A DNA stretch of 50,394 bases, from assembly GCA_024688095.1 (NCBI GenBank), contig JAILEJ010000175.1, positions 1 to 50,394 of the forward strand, in the 5' to 3' direction. The DNA comes from Butyrivibrio sp. (GTDB lineage: Bacteria; Bacillota; Clostridia; Lachnospirales; Lachnospiraceae). Each line of letters opens with the position of its first letter. Within the stretch, counting starts at the first letter, position 1. Below, one piece after another: positions 16,768 to 25,349 of the stretch. The notes under the pieces were generated by a model. That model worked only from the letters and a program-made list of their open reading frames with translations, ran no database searches and was not told where the DNA came from. Both the position numbers and the translations under genes were made by a program.

Positions 16768-17235
16768 ATGAATATCAGAAAAGTAATGGACAAAGATTTA
16801 GAAAAAGTAAAGGATTTGCTGGATCAGGTTAATCTCGTACATCATAATGGAAGACCTGATATATTTAATATTGGAAGAAAATATTCAGATGCAGAACTTC
16901 TTGAACTTTTTAAAAATGAAGAAAGACCAATATTTGTTGCAACAGATGATGATGACAAGGTTATGGGATATGCTTTTTGTATTTCTCAACAACATCTAAA
17001 TGATAATATGCTTACTGATATAAAAACTCTTTATATTGATGATCTTTGCGTAGATGAAAAGATTAGAGGACAGCATATTGGAAGAAGTTTATATGACTAT
17101 GTCCTTTCATATGCAAGAGAAAATGGCTATTATAATGTTACATTAAATGTATGGGAACTTAATCAGAGTGCCAAAAAGTTTTATGAGAGTCTTGGAATGA
17201 AGGTTCTTAAGACTGGAATGGAAACAATTTGCTGA
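16768..17235 (+). CDS. GNAT-family N-acetyltransferase
   Basis: This 155-residue protein has the GNAT fold. The acetyl-CoA-binding motif A is at about 90-107 (DLCVDEKIRGQHIGRSLYDY), with the RGxxIG pyrophosphate loop. The C-terminal NVTLNVWELNQSAKKFYESLGM motif B is typical. The substrate cannot be told. The start follows AGAGAGGACTTAAAT. Only 32 bases separate it from the next gene, so queH, this gene and the secreted protein may be read together. Confidence 0.9.
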   Translation: MNIRKVMDKDLEKVKDLLDQVNLVHHNGRPDIFNIGRKYSDAELLELFKNEERPIFVATDDDDKVMGYAFCISQQHLNDNMLTDIKTLYIDDLCVDEKIRGQHIGRSLYDYVLSYARENGYYNVTLNVWELNQSAKKFYESLGMKVLKTGMETIC

Positions 17236-17267
17236 TTTTTTTATTGGTTATATGGGGAGGAAAGTAA

Positions 17268-18473
17268 ATGAATAACGGAAAGTATATAATAAAAAAGGTT
17301 TGTTTGATAATCAGCCTTATATTAATGGTTGGAACGATGCCGCATAGTTTTTATTCAAAGGCGTCATATACCACTAATAAAACAGAGATCGCAGCAAACT
17401 GGTTTAAGACAGAGTATGGAACTAATGTATTCTATGAATATAAAGGTACAGAAACTGATGTATCAATTCCTGCAGAAATTACATCTCTTGATTATGTAAG
17501 CTTTTCAACAGCTAATGATACAATTCAGGTTCTTCGCATACCTGCAACTTTAAAATATATTGGAACGTCAGGCTTATACAGCATGGATAATCTTAGATAT
17601 GTTGTTTTTGAAGGTAGTGATACTACGTTTGATGATTTTGCTATATATGATTGCGATAATCTTACAAATTTTGTTGGACCATCTGGTTCTAACGCTGAAA
17701 AATATGCTGAGACTTTTGGTATAAAATTTGTTACTACAGAGAATACTCAGTTTTATAAACCTAAGGTTTCACTACTTAAGGGAGATACATTTACAAATGT
17801 TTTACTTAATAATCTATCAGACGTAACTTCCATAACAAGTAGTAAACCTTCAGTTGTGCAGGTGAAAAATTCTGATGGACAGATAAAAGCTAAAAAGGCA
17901 GGTAAGGCAGTGGTAACTGTTACAACATCAGATGGAAACAGTTATAAATACACTGTAAAAATATCTGAAGCAACAGTAGATAACAGAGTAGCTCAGATTA
18001 AGAAAATGAAGTTTTCAAAAGGAATGACCAGGCTTGAAAAGGCCAAAGAAGCTCATAACTGGCTTATAGAAAATGTTTGTTATGATTATAAAAATTATCA
18101 AAAGGGAACTATTCCAAGAATTTCATATACTGCTGAAGGAGCCCTTTTAAAACATAAAAGTGTGTGTCAGGGATATGCACTTGCTTATAAAAAGCTAATG
18201 GACGCCTATGGAATTCCATGTGTGATGGTTGTTGGAACCGGAAATGGAGGAGGTCATGCCTGGAATATGGTACAGCTTGGAAAACAATGGTATCATGTAG
18301 ATGTTACCTGGGATGATCCTATAGTAAATGGTAGTAATAAAAATACATCAATTAACTATAATTATTTCCTTAAGTCATCAAAATATATGACTAAAAATCA
18401 TAGATTTGATAAGTCTGCTTATCCAAAATGTAAGAGTAGAAAATATGATAATGCAACAGCAAGTTCTTTTTAA
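17268..18473 (+). CDS. Secreted transglutaminase-like protein
   Basis: This 401-residue extracytoplasmic protein has a signal peptide at 1-32 (hydrophobic core VCLIISLILMVG). It is followed by a degenerate leucine-rich-repeat segment of the BspA type (about 85-155, e.g. VLRIPATLKYIGTSGLYSMDNL) and a bacterial Ig-like segment (about 165-232, with GDTFTNV, SSKPSVVQVKNSDG and AGKAVVTVTTSDG). The transglutaminase/protease core follows at about 253-380, with C300 in SVCQGYA, H330 in GGHAWN and D345 in HVDVTWDD as catalytic triad. Such proteins may process or crosslink cell-surface proteins or peptidoglycan-linked peptides. There is no cell-wall anchor. It starts after GGGGAGGAAA. Confidence 0.85.
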   Translation: MNNGKYIIKKVCLIISLILMVGTMPHSFYSKASYTTNKTEIAANWFKTEYGTNVFYEYKGTETDVSIPAEITSLDYVSFSTANDTIQVLRIPATLKYIGTSGLYSMDNLRYVVFEGSDTTFDDFAIYDCDNLTNFVGPSGSNAEKYAETFGIKFVTTENTQFYKPKVSLLKGDTFTNVLLNNLSDVTSITSSKPSVVQVKNSDGQIKAKKAGKAVVTVTTSDGNSYKYTVKISEATVDNRVAQIKKMKFSKGMTRLEKAKEAHNWLIENVCYDYKNYQKGTIPRISYTAEGALLKHKSVCQGYALAYKKLMDAYGIPCVMVVGTGNGGGHAWNMVQLGKQWYHVDVTWDDPIVNGSNKNTSINYNYFLKSSKYMTKNHRFDKSAYPKCKSRKYDNATASSF

Positions 18474-18552
18474 GTGGTTCTTGTTGCAAAAACAAATAAT
18501 CTTTTGTAAACTGATTTAAGTTTGTATGTGATAATAAATGTGAGGTTATATC

Positions 18553-20322
18553 GTGGAAAAAATATTAGAATTAATATCAAAAGAAGTATCAGGAGCATTT
18601 GAAGCAGCTGGTTATGACAGTGCTTTGGGAAAAGTTACAATTTCTAATCGCCCTGATCTTTGCGAATATCAGTGTAATGGTGCAATGGCAGGTGCAAAGC
18701 AGTATCATAAGGCACCTTTTATGATAGCTGATGAAGTTGCGGAAAAACTTTCAGGAAATGAAATGTTTGAATCTGTAGAGTCAGTAAAACCAGGCTTTCT
18801 TAATATAAAGGTAAGTCCTGATTTCATACGTTCATACATTGTGCGAATGCTTCATGAAAAGAAACTTGGTGTAACTCAGCCAGGTCATCAGCCAAAAGTA
18901 ATCATGGATTATGGCGGACCTAATGTTGCTAAACCTCTTCATGTAGGACATCTTCGCTCAGCAGTTATTGGAGAAAGCCTTAAGAGAATTCTTAAATATA
19001 CAGGAAATGATGTAACAGGCGACATCCACCTTGGGGACTGGGGACTTCAGATGGGTCTTATTATAACAGAGCTTAAGGAACAGCAGCCTGATCTTCCATA
19101 TTTTGATCCTGAATATAAAGGCCAGTATCCAAAGGAAGCTCCATTTACTATTTCAGAATTGGAGCAGATTTATCCTAAGGCAAGTGCAAAGTCTAAAGAG
19201 GATGAAGAGTATAAAGCAAAGGCAATGGAAGCTACAAAGCTTCTTCAGGATGGTAATAAGGGCTACAGAGCTTTATGGCGTCATATACTTAATGTATCTG
19301 TTACTGACCTTAAAAAGAATTATAAGAACCTTAATGTTTCTTTTGATCTTTGGAAGGGTGAGTCAGATGTTCATGATGTTATTCCTGGAATGGTAGAGTA
19401 CATGAAGAACCATAATTATGCTAAGATCAGTCAGGGAGCGCTTGTAGTAGACGTTGCTGAGGAGACCGATACTAAAGAAGTTCCACCATGTATGATTCTA
19501 AAGTCAGATGGTGCATCTTTATATAATACAACAGATCTTGCAACAATTGATACCAGAATGAAGGAGTATCATCCAGACAGTCTTGTATATGTTGTTGATA
19601 AGAGACAGGAACTTTATTTTACACAGGTATTCAGATGTGCACGTAAGACCAAGCTTGTACTTCCAGAGACAGAGCTTCATTTTGTAGGCTTTGGTACTAT
19701 GAATGGAAAGGATGGAAAACCATTTAAAACAAGACAGGGTGGCGTTCCAAGACTTGAAAATCTCATTGCAGAGATTGATGAAAAAATGTATAACCGTATA
19801 AAGGAAGGTACTCCTGATATATCTGAAGAAGAGGCAAAGGATACCGCGCATAAGGTGGCAATTGCTGCAATTAAATATGGTGACCTTTCAAATCAGCCAT
19901 CAAAGGATTATGTGTTTGATGTTGATAAATTTACTTCTTTTGAAGGAGATACAGGCCCATATATTCTTTATACAATAGTTCGTATTAAGTCTATTTTAAA
20001 GAAATATAGTGAGGAAGGCGGAGATGCTAAGGCAGCACTTCTTCGTAATCCAGAAACTGATATTGAAAAGAACCTTATGCTTACCCTTTCAAGATTTGCA
20101 GATAGCGTTGAAAGTGCAGCAAAGGATCTCATGCCTAACAGAGTATGTGCTTATATCTACGAACTTGCTAATGTATTTAACAGCTTTTATCATGGCACAA
20201 AGATTCTTTCAGAACCTGATGCTGATAAGAAGAGTGGTTATATTGCTCTTTTAAATACTACACTTAAAGTTCTTGAGACAGGTATTGATCTTCTTGGATT
20301 TGATGCACCAGAGCGTATGTAA
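18553..20322 (+). CDS. argS: Arginyl-tRNA synthetase
   Basis: ArgS charges tRNA-Arg. It is a 589-residue class I synthetase starting at GTG 18553 after TGAGG. The N-terminal Add1-type domain (1-110) includes CNGAMAGAKQ. The catalytic domain has the HIGH-type motif HVGH at 130-133 within NVAKPLHVGHLRSAVIGES. In place of KMSKS it has KPFKTRQGG, as usual in ArgRS. The C-terminal helical anticodon-binding domain has FEGDTGPYILYTIVRI at its border and ends in the family's PERM. No T-box leader is visible upstream, so control by uncharged tRNA is not supported. The next gene starts 62 bases downstream on the same strand. Confidence 0.96.
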   Translation: MEKILELISKEVSGAFEAAGYDSALGKVTISNRPDLCEYQCNGAMAGAKQYHKAPFMIADEVAEKLSGNEMFESVESVKPGFLNIKVSPDFIRSYIVRMLHEKKLGVTQPGHQPKVIMDYGGPNVAKPLHVGHLRSAVIGESLKRILKYTGNDVTGDIHLGDWGLQMGLIITELKEQQPDLPYFDPEYKGQYPKEAPFTISELEQIYPKASAKSKEDEEYKAKAMEATKLLQDGNKGYRALWRHILNVSVTDLKKNYKNLNVSFDLWKGESDVHDVIPGMVEYMKNHNYAKISQGALVVDVAEETDTKEVPPCMILKSDGASLYNTTDLATIDTRMKEYHPDSLVYVVDKRQELYFTQVFRCARKTKLVLPETELHFVGFGTMNGKDGKPFKTRQGGVPRLENLIAEIDEKMYNRIKEGTPDISEEEAKDTAHKVAIAAIKYGDLSNQPSKDYVFDVDKFTSFEGDTGPYILYTIVRIKSILKKYSEEGGDAKAALLRNPETDIEKNLMLTLSRFADSVESAAKDLMPNRVCAYIYELANVFNSFYHGTKILSEPDADKKSGYIALLNTTLKVLETGIDLLGFDAPERM

Positions 20323-20384
20323 TTTCGGGTGTTTAGATATATAACTGTTAGTAGTAAAAGGATATATAAGAAAAGAGGCGCTTA

Positions 20385-20984
20385 ATGGAAACACATAACT
20401 TTTTTGCAATGTTATCAAGAATGAAATATATTGAGCGCTGGGCTCTTATGCGGAATTCGAGGCCGGAAAATCTTAGTGAGCACTGCCTTGAGGTGGGAAT
20501 GATCGCGCATGCATTATGTATTATAGGAAATGTGAGATATGGTAAGAAGCTTGATGCAGAAAAGGCAGCACTTATAGGACTTTATCATGATGCATCAGAA
20601 ATAATAACCGGAGATATGCCTACACCTGTAAAATATTATAATGACGAGATTAAAAGCGCATATAAAGAGGTTGAAAAAATAGCTGAGGACAGGCTTCTTG
20701 AAAAGCTTCCTGAGGATCTTCGCCCTGAATATGAAAAAATATTTAAAGCTGCGGATGATCCAAATGAGAAATACATGCGTAAGCTTGTAAAGGCAGCTGA
20801 TAAACTTTCAGCACTTATTAAATGTATGGAAGAGGAACAGTCGGGAAATTCTGAATTTAGAACTGCTAAGGATTCTACAAAGAAATCAATTGATGAAATG
20901 ACAGTTTTTTATCCAGAGGTCAAGGACTTCGTAGAAGAATTCCTTCCGGCTTATGGAAAGACATTAGATGAATTATCAAAATAA
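20385..20984 (+). CDS. yfbR: 5'-deoxynucleotidase (YfbR-like HD protein)
   Basis: This enzyme removes phosphate from deoxyribonucleoside 5'-monophosphates and so balances dNTP pools. It has 199 residues, the same length as the E. coli enzyme, and is alike along the whole chain: FFAMLSRMKYIERWALMRN with R18 and W19 conserved, SEHCLEVGMIAHAL with metal ligand H33, LYHDASEIITGDMPTPVKYYN with H68 and D69, and D137 in KAADKLSALIKC. It acts in the cytosol. It overlaps the following MATE gene by 17 bp, which implies coupled translation. Its start follows AAAAGAGGCGCTTA. Confidence 0.92.
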   Translation: METHNFFAMLSRMKYIERWALMRNSRPENLSEHCLEVGMIAHALCIIGNVRYGKKLDAEKAALIGLYHDASEIITGDMPTPVKYYNDEIKSAYKEVEKIAEDRLLEKLPEDLRPEYEKIFKAADDPNEKYMRKLVKAADKLSALIKCMEEEQSGNSEFRTAKDSTKKSIDEMTVFYPEVKDFVEEFLPAYGKTLDELSK

Positions 20985-22338
20985 TAATGAACAAAATAAT
21001 GTGGGCAGCCATATGTTTAGCAATAAGCAGCTACTATGGCTGCTTATTCCTATTATAGCGGAGCAGCTACTGAATTCACTTATGGGAATGGTGGATTCAA
21101 TGATGGTAAGTAATGTAAGCCCGGAGGCTATATCAGCAGTATCACTTGTTGATTCTATTAATATTCTGGTTCAGCAGGCATTTGCAGCGCTTGCAACAGG
21201 TGGAGTAATAGTTTGTTCAACATATATTGGACAGAAACGGACTGAAAGTGCCAAAAAGGCAGCAGGGCAGGTAATAATGACTTCTGCATTTATTTCAGCA
21301 GTAATTATGGTAATCTGTATGATGTTCAGGATGCAATTATTACATCTGATTTTTGGTGATGTCGATATGGCAGTAATGAATAATGCCGGAATATATTTTT
21401 TCTTTACTATTCTGTCATTTCCAGGGATAGCATTGTCGAATGCAGGAAGTGCAGTATACAGAGCACAGGGAAATACAAGACTTCCAATGACGATTGCAAT
21501 TATATCCAATGCATTTAATATCATTGGTAATGCAGTACTTATTTTTGGATTTGGAATGGGAGTTGCAGGAGCGGCTATAGCGACACTTGCTTCAAGAATT
21601 TTTTCGGCAGTTGTTATCCTGTTTATGCTTCACAGACCTGGACAGATGCTTACAGTTAATCATTATATGAAGATGCGTCCTGATAAAGTAGAGATTAAAA
21701 AGATATTGTCTATGGGTATACCAAATGGAATTGAAAATTCTATGTTTCAGTTTGGCAAGCTGGCAATACAGTCAACAGTTTCGACGATGGGAACAGTGGC
21801 TATAGCAGCACAGGCTATGACTAATATATTTGAAAATGTTAACGGAGTAGCAGGAGTTGGTGTTGGAATCGGCCTTATGACCATTGTTGGACAGTGCATG
21901 GGTGCAGGAAGAAAGGACGAAGCGATATATTATGTTAAGAAGATGCTTGCATGGAGTCATATAGCAATTCTTTCTTCATGCATATTTGCTTATGTTATTT
22001 CCAGACCTGTTACATATTTTGCCGGTATGGAAGAAGAGAGTGCAAAGCTTTGTATATATATGCTTGGCTGGATAACAGTTGTTAAGCCTATTTTGTGGCC
22101 GGGATCCTTTACAACAGCATATGGATTCAGAGCTGCTGGTGATGTAAGGTTCCCTATGATCGTGAGTACAATTTCCATGTGGTTTTGCAGGGTAAGCCTT
22201 TGCATGTTCCTATGCAGAGTTATAGGCATGGGACCAATGGGTGTATGGATAGGTATGTTTACGGATTGGGGAATGAGAAATCTTATATTTACTATCAGAT
22301 TCAGAAGTGGAAGATGGCTGAGGCATAAAGTTGTCTGA
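20968..22338 (+). CDS. MATE-family efflux transporter
   Basis: This 456-residue integral membrane protein has about 12 predicted helices in two homologous six-helix halves. The family signature is visible early (LLIPIIAEQLLNSLMGMVDSMMVSN, then AISAVSLVDSINILVQQ and GGVIVCSTYIGQK) and again in the second half (IPNGIENSMFQFG, AQAMTNIFENVNG). It exchanges Na+ or H+ for organic cations, drugs or metabolites; the substrate is unknown. The start at 20968 lies inside yfbR. A later ATG at 21013 would also keep all helices, but it has a poorer ribosome binding site. Confidence 0.9.
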   Translation: MNYQNNNEQNNVGSHMFSNKQLLWLLIPIIAEQLLNSLMGMVDSMMVSNVSPEAISAVSLVDSINILVQQAFAALATGGVIVCSTYIGQKRTESAKKAAGQVIMTSAFISAVIMVICMMFRMQLLHLIFGDVDMAVMNNAGIYFFFTILSFPGIALSNAGSAVYRAQGNTRLPMTIAIISNAFNIIGNAVLIFGFGMGVAGAAIATLASRIFSAVVILFMLHRPGQMLTVNHYMKMRPDKVEIKKILSMGIPNGIENSMFQFGKLAIQSTVSTMGTVAIAAQAMTNIFENVNGVAGVGVGIGLMTIVGQCMGAGRKDEAIYYVKKMLAWSHIAILSSCIFAYVISRPVTYFAGMEEESAKLCIYMLGWITVVKPILWPGSFTTAYGFRAAGDVRFPMIVSTISMWFCRVSLCMFLCRVIGMGPMGVWIGMFTDWGMRNLIFTIRFRSGRWLRHKVV

Positions 22339-22401
22339 TACCTGGTATTTAGAGGCTTTATCGGTGAGAAAAAAAGTTTGTAAATTTTTTTGAAAAAGTT
22401 G

Positions 22402-22431
22402 TTGACAACAAGGGGTAAAAGAGTGTATATT
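22402..22431 (+). promoter_or_regulatory. Promoter of tRNA-Met
   Basis: A perfect TTGACA (22402-22407) is followed after 18 bp by TATATT (22426-22431). The leader holds a small hairpin, CGGCGCT/AGTGCCG (22440-22457), before the mature tRNA start at 22474. Confidence 0.8.
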
Positions 22432-22473
22432 ATCCTAGTCGGCGCTGATAAGTGCCGAAGCAAATAAGGATGT

Positions 22474-22547
22474 GGCGAGGTAGCTCAGCTGGCTAGAGCA
22501 CGCGGTTCATACCCGCGGTGTCGAGGGTTCGAGTCCCCCTCTCGCTA
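22474..22547 (+). tRNA. tRNA-Met (anticodon CAT, elongator type)
   Basis: The cloverleaf has acceptor GGCGAGG/TCTCGCT (G-T at both ends), D arm GCTC...GAGC, anticodon arm CGCGG-TTCATAC-CCGCG, variable GTGTC and a T loop TTCGAGT with one A-C mismatch in its stem. The CAT anticodon and the G1-T72 pair fit elongator Met in Firmicutes. tRNA-Ile2 (CAT, lysidine-modified) is less likely and a C1-A72 initiator is excluded. The discriminator A is followed by CTA, so CCA must be added. Confidence 0.92.
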
Positions 22548-22553
22548 CTAGAT

Positions 22554-22589
22554 AAAATAGGAAAACAAATTTGTTTTCCTATTTTTTTT
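22554..22589 (+). terminator. Terminator of tRNA-Met
   Basis: AAAATAGGAAAACAA and TTGTTTTCCTATTTT are perfect 15-bp arms around a 2-nt AT centre, ending in eight T. Confidence 0.93.
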
Positions 22590-22656
22590 GTGCTTATATG
22601 TGATACAATCTTATGTTGTTGATGAGAGTAATGTGTTTTTTGAAAGGAATAATGAA

Positions 22657-23442
22657 ATGATTAAAGCAAATTTTCATATGCATACACCAAGGTGTGGTCA
22701 TGCACAGGGAAGTGAAAGAGAATATATAGAAAGTGCAATTAAGAATGGATATAAAGTAATTGGCTTTTCTGATCATACACCTCAGCCTTATCCTGATGGA
22801 ATAGTTTCAGGAATGCGTATGGGAATGGATGAACTTGATAATTATATAGGCGTGATAAAAGAGCTTTCAAAGGAATATGAAAAGGATATAAAGATTTATA
22901 TCGGCCTGGAAGTTGAATATTATCCAAACTGCTGGAATAAGCTTTTAGTAGAACTCAGGAAGAGAGATATAGATTATATAATTATGGGTCAGCATCATGT
23001 AAAAGAGGAATTTGGAGGCTTTTACAGCGGAGCGCCTACAGATGATATTCAAAAAGTAAAAGATTATGTAGATGTTGTTATTGAAGGACTTAAAACTGGA
23101 GCATTTATATATCTGGCACATCCTGATCTTATAAATTATACAGGCCCGGATGACCTTTATATAAATGAAATGACCAGATTATGCAGATTTACAAAAGAAA
23201 ATGATATACCACTTGAAGTAAATATGCTTGGATTTGAGACAAATAGAAATTATCCATGTGACAGATTCTTTAAACTCGCTTCTGATATGGGAAATACTTT
23301 TGTAATAGGATGTGATGCGCATTCACCAGAGTGGATGGTTCAGCCTGAGGATGTACCTGGACTTATGGAATTTATGGATAGAAATAATATTGTCTTAGAA
23401 CAGGATATTATAGAGAAAAGAATTGTAGCATCTGTTCTATAA
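22657..23442 (+). CDS. PHP-domain phosphoesterase (histidinol-phosphatase type)
   Basis: This cytosolic metal-dependent phosphatase has 261 residues from ATG 22657, which follows GAAAGGA. It carries PHP motifs NFHMHTPRCGHA (H7, H9), GFSDHTPQ, an internal IGLEVEYYP, GQHHV, LAHPDLINY and GCDAHSPEW, which together place three metal ions. The family includes the histidinol-phosphate phosphatase HisK of Gram-positive bacteria, but many paralogues act on other phosphates. No his gene lies nearby, so I do not call it hisK. The open frame extends 23 codons upstream, through the tRNA terminator, and that part is rejected. Confidence 0.85.
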   Translation: MIKANFHMHTPRCGHAQGSEREYIESAIKNGYKVIGFSDHTPQPYPDGIVSGMRMGMDELDNYIGVIKELSKEYEKDIKIYIGLEVEYYPNCWNKLLVELRKRDIDYIIMGQHHVKEEFGGFYSGAPTDDIQKVKDYVDVVIEGLKTGAFIYLAHPDLINYTGPDDLYINEMTRLCRFTKENDIPLEVNMLGFETNRNYPCDRFFKLASDMGNTFVIGCDAHSPEWMVQPEDVPGLMEFMDRNNIVLEQDIIEKRIVASVL

Positions 23443-23479
23443 GTTATAGAACGTTTATAAAAAGTTTATAATTTCTTTA

Positions 23480-23509
23480 TTGATATAGTTGTTCTATTTG
23501 TGCTATAAC
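23480..23509 (+). promoter_or_regulatory. Candidate promoter of hsp20
   Basis: TTGATA (23480-23485) and TATAAC (23504-23509) are 18 bp apart. The resulting leader would be about 150 nt long and contain a short open frame and a perfect hairpin. No CIRCE element (TTAGCACTC-N9-GAGTGCTAA) is present. Confidence 0.5.
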
Positions 23510-23529
23510 ATAATCAGCAAAGGAAATAA

Positions 23530-23631
23530 ATGATAAATCAAAAAAATAAATGCATTTTCTCTTTTGCAAACCAAATAGTAACGTTGTTAATAAGCCATAC
23601 TCCTGAAAAGAATTTTCAGGATACGACCTAA
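23530..23631 (+). CDS. Possible 33-residue leader ORF before hsp20
   Basis: ATG at 23530 follows AGGAAATAA and opens a 33-codon frame ending TAA at 23629-23631, about 36 bases before the preferred hsp20 start. Its last third spans a perfect 9-bp inverted repeat. Composition gives no proof of translation. It may be a leader peptide or chance. Confidence 0.25.
   Translation: MINQKNKCIFSFANQIVTLLISHTPEKNFQDTT
23601..23621 (+). repeat. Perfect inverted repeat in hsp20 leader
   Basis: TCCTGAAAA-GAA-TTTTCAGGA is a perfect 9-bp hairpin with a 3-nt loop, without a T-run. It lies about 30 bases upstream of the GGAAAG ribosome binding site. Confidence 0.6.
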
Positions 23632-23667
23632 ATAAAAATGGCGATGACGCCGGAAAGTGTGATGATT

Positions 23668-24120
23668 ATGTTGATGCCTATGATTTGGAGAAACAATGAT
23701 GTTTGTAATTACAGAAATCCTTTTGAAGAAATGGACAGAATGTTTGAAGATTTCTGGGGAAATGGAAGCTCACTTGAAACAACAAGCGGAATGAAGACTG
23801 ACGTACTTGATAAAGGCGATCATTTTGAACTGGATGCTGATCTTCCTGGATTTAAGAAAGAGGACATTAGTGTAGACTTAAAGGATGATGTTCTTACCAT
23901 TTCAGCAAGCCATAATGAGAATAAGGATGAAAAGGATGAAGATGGTAAATACATCAGAAGAGAAAGAAGAAGTTCTTCATATAGCAGATCATTTAGTGTT
24001 GCAGGTCTTAAGCCTGAAGATATTGATGCTAAATATGAAAATGGTGTACTTACTGTAAATCTTCCAAAGAAAGAACTTGAAAAGAAGGAAGAAGAGGCAA
24101 AGAAGATAGAAATTAAATAA
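23668..24120 (+). CDS. hsp20: Small heat-shock protein, Hsp20/alpha-crystallin family
   Basis: This ATP-independent holdase chaperone has 150 residues from the chosen start. The N-terminal arm reads MLMPMIWRN...NPFEEMDRMFEDFWG, the usual beginning of clostridial homologues. The alpha-crystallin domain follows (about 42-140: DVLDKGDHFELDADLPGFKKEDI..., GVLTVNLPKKE), with the A-x-x-x-n-GVLTV-x-L-P-K end motif. The C-terminal tail is Lys/Glu rich and lacks a clear I-x-I. The frame is open to ATG 23638, but that site has no ribosome binding site, whereas GGAAAG precedes 23662/23668. The leader carries a perfect hairpin. A J-domain gene follows after a terminator, so folding functions cluster here. 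Confidence 0.92.
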   Translation: MLMPMIWRNNDVCNYRNPFEEMDRMFEDFWGNGSSLETTSGMKTDVLDKGDHFELDADLPGFKKEDISVDLKDDVLTISASHNENKDEKDEDGKYIRRERRSSSYSRSFSVAGLKPEDIDAKYENGVLTVNLPKKELEKKEEEAKKIEIK

Positions 24121-24208
24121 TACTCAGCTTATAAAATTAGCTAAGACGCAGAGCATAATTTAATATAGTTGCTTGAGTAAACAAAAATCATAATCTCTCA
24201 TGTGGTGG

Positions 24209-24243
24209 AAAGGTTGGCAAGTATATCTTGCCAACCTTTTTTT
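24209..24243 (+). terminator. Terminator of hsp20
   Basis: AAAGGTTGGCAAG and CTTGCCAACCTTT are perfect 13-bp arms around TATAT, followed by a T-run. Confidence 0.95.
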
Positions 24244-24282
24244 AGGGATGATATGTGACCTGTATGGAGAAAGGAGGCAGCT

Positions 24283-25230
24283 GTGGGTGCAAAACGTGAT
24301 TGTTATGAGGTACTTGGGGTCAGTAAATCTGCAACCTCTGATGAAATAAAAAAAGCATATAGAAAGCTTGCCAAAAAATATCATCCTGACACAAACGCAG
24401 GGAATAAGGAAGCTGCAGAAAAATTTAAAGAGGCATCTGAAGCCTATGCGATATTAAGCGATCCTAAAAAGCGTAAGGAATATGATGATTTTGGATTTGA
24501 TGGTGCAGAGAATGCATATCAGAGTTATAGCGGAAATCCTTTTGATAATGGAGATTTTTCCAGAGCTTTTCATTTTGATGGTGGTAATGGATTTGGGAGA
24601 AGCTTTCATTTTAGCAGTACTGGTGGAAATGGAAAAACCATACATTTTGAAGGGGATAATATAGAAGATATATTAAAATCTATATTTGGATCTTCTTCAG
24701 AATTTGGATTTGATGACTATTCAAATCATTATAAAAATATGGATGATTATGATCATTTTAATAACTCCGGAATAAATAATGATGTAGAGGCAAGTATTGA
24801 AATAAGTCTTCGTGAGGCTGTGCTTGGATGTAATAAAAGAATAACTCTCTCTGATGGAAATGGTCATGAGAAAACTCTGGATGTGAAGATACCTGCAGGA
24901 ATAGATTCCGGCAAAAAAATAAGACTTAAAGGTAAGGCGGATCTTTCCGGAAATGGAGGTAAGGGAGATGTTTTCCTTAAAATAAAAGTAAGAGATGAGC
25001 TTTCATTTAAAAGAAAAGGAAATGATATATACACAACCGTAAGGGTCCCTTATAAAATAATTGAGCATGGAGGAGAAGCTGTTTTTCCGACATTGTATGG
25101 AAATGTTTCATGCAAGATAAAAAAAGGAACACGTCCGGGATCTAAAATACGTCTTAAGGGAAAGGGAGCTCCGGATATGAAAACACCATCTTTTAGAGGT
25201 GACGAGTATGTTACGCTTGAGGTTTCATAA
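24283..25230 (+). CDS. J-domain co-chaperone without zinc finger (CbpA/DnaJ class B)
   Basis: This 315-residue protein starts at GTG 24283 behind AAAGGAGG. The J domain occupies 5-70 with the HPD motif at 34-36 and should stimulate the ATPase of DnaK. A Gly/Phe/Ser/Asp-rich linker (about 80-160) follows, then the two beta-sandwich substrate-binding domains (EASIEISLREAVLGCNKRITL..., DVKIPAGIDSGKKIRLKGKA, GDVFLKIKVRDE). The CxxCxGxG zinc repeats of true DnaJ are absent, so this is a class B protein like CbpA, not the housekeeping DnaJ. It lies next to hsp20 but in its own transcription unit. Confidence 0.92.
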   Translation: MGAKRDCYEVLGVSKSATSDEIKKAYRKLAKKYHPDTNAGNKEAAEKFKEASEAYAILSDPKKRKEYDDFGFDGAENAYQSYSGNPFDNGDFSRAFHFDGGNGFGRSFHFSSTGGNGKTIHFEGDNIEDILKSIFGSSSEFGFDDYSNHYKNMDDYDHFNNSGINNDVEASIEISLREAVLGCNKRITLSDGNGHEKTLDVKIPAGIDSGKKIRLKGKADLSGNGGKGDVFLKIKVRDELSFKRKGNDIYTTVRVPYKIIEHGGEAVFPTLYGNVSCKIKKGTRPGSKIRLKGKGAPDMKTPSFRGDEYVTLEVS

Positions 25231-25349
25231 ATAAAAAAGGCTTATATTATTTTTTTATAAATAACAAATTGAATATGGAATTGATACTTTCAAAGTGATA
25301 GAATATCTAGGTTAATGTTGATTGATTTTATTTTGAAAGAGGAAAACTA

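Noticed and set aside
18474..18552. T-box leader before argS
   Set aside because: The gap is only 79 bases and has no T-box sequence or terminator/antiterminator pair; the same holds before cysS.
21171..21524. 117-codon antisense frame within the MATE gene
   Set aside because: Shadow of the membrane-protein codons on the other strand; no start signal and no family resemblance.
23443..23667. CIRCE element for hsp20
   Set aside because: No TTAGCACTC/GAGTGCTAA pair is present; only the TCCTGAAAA dyad is found.
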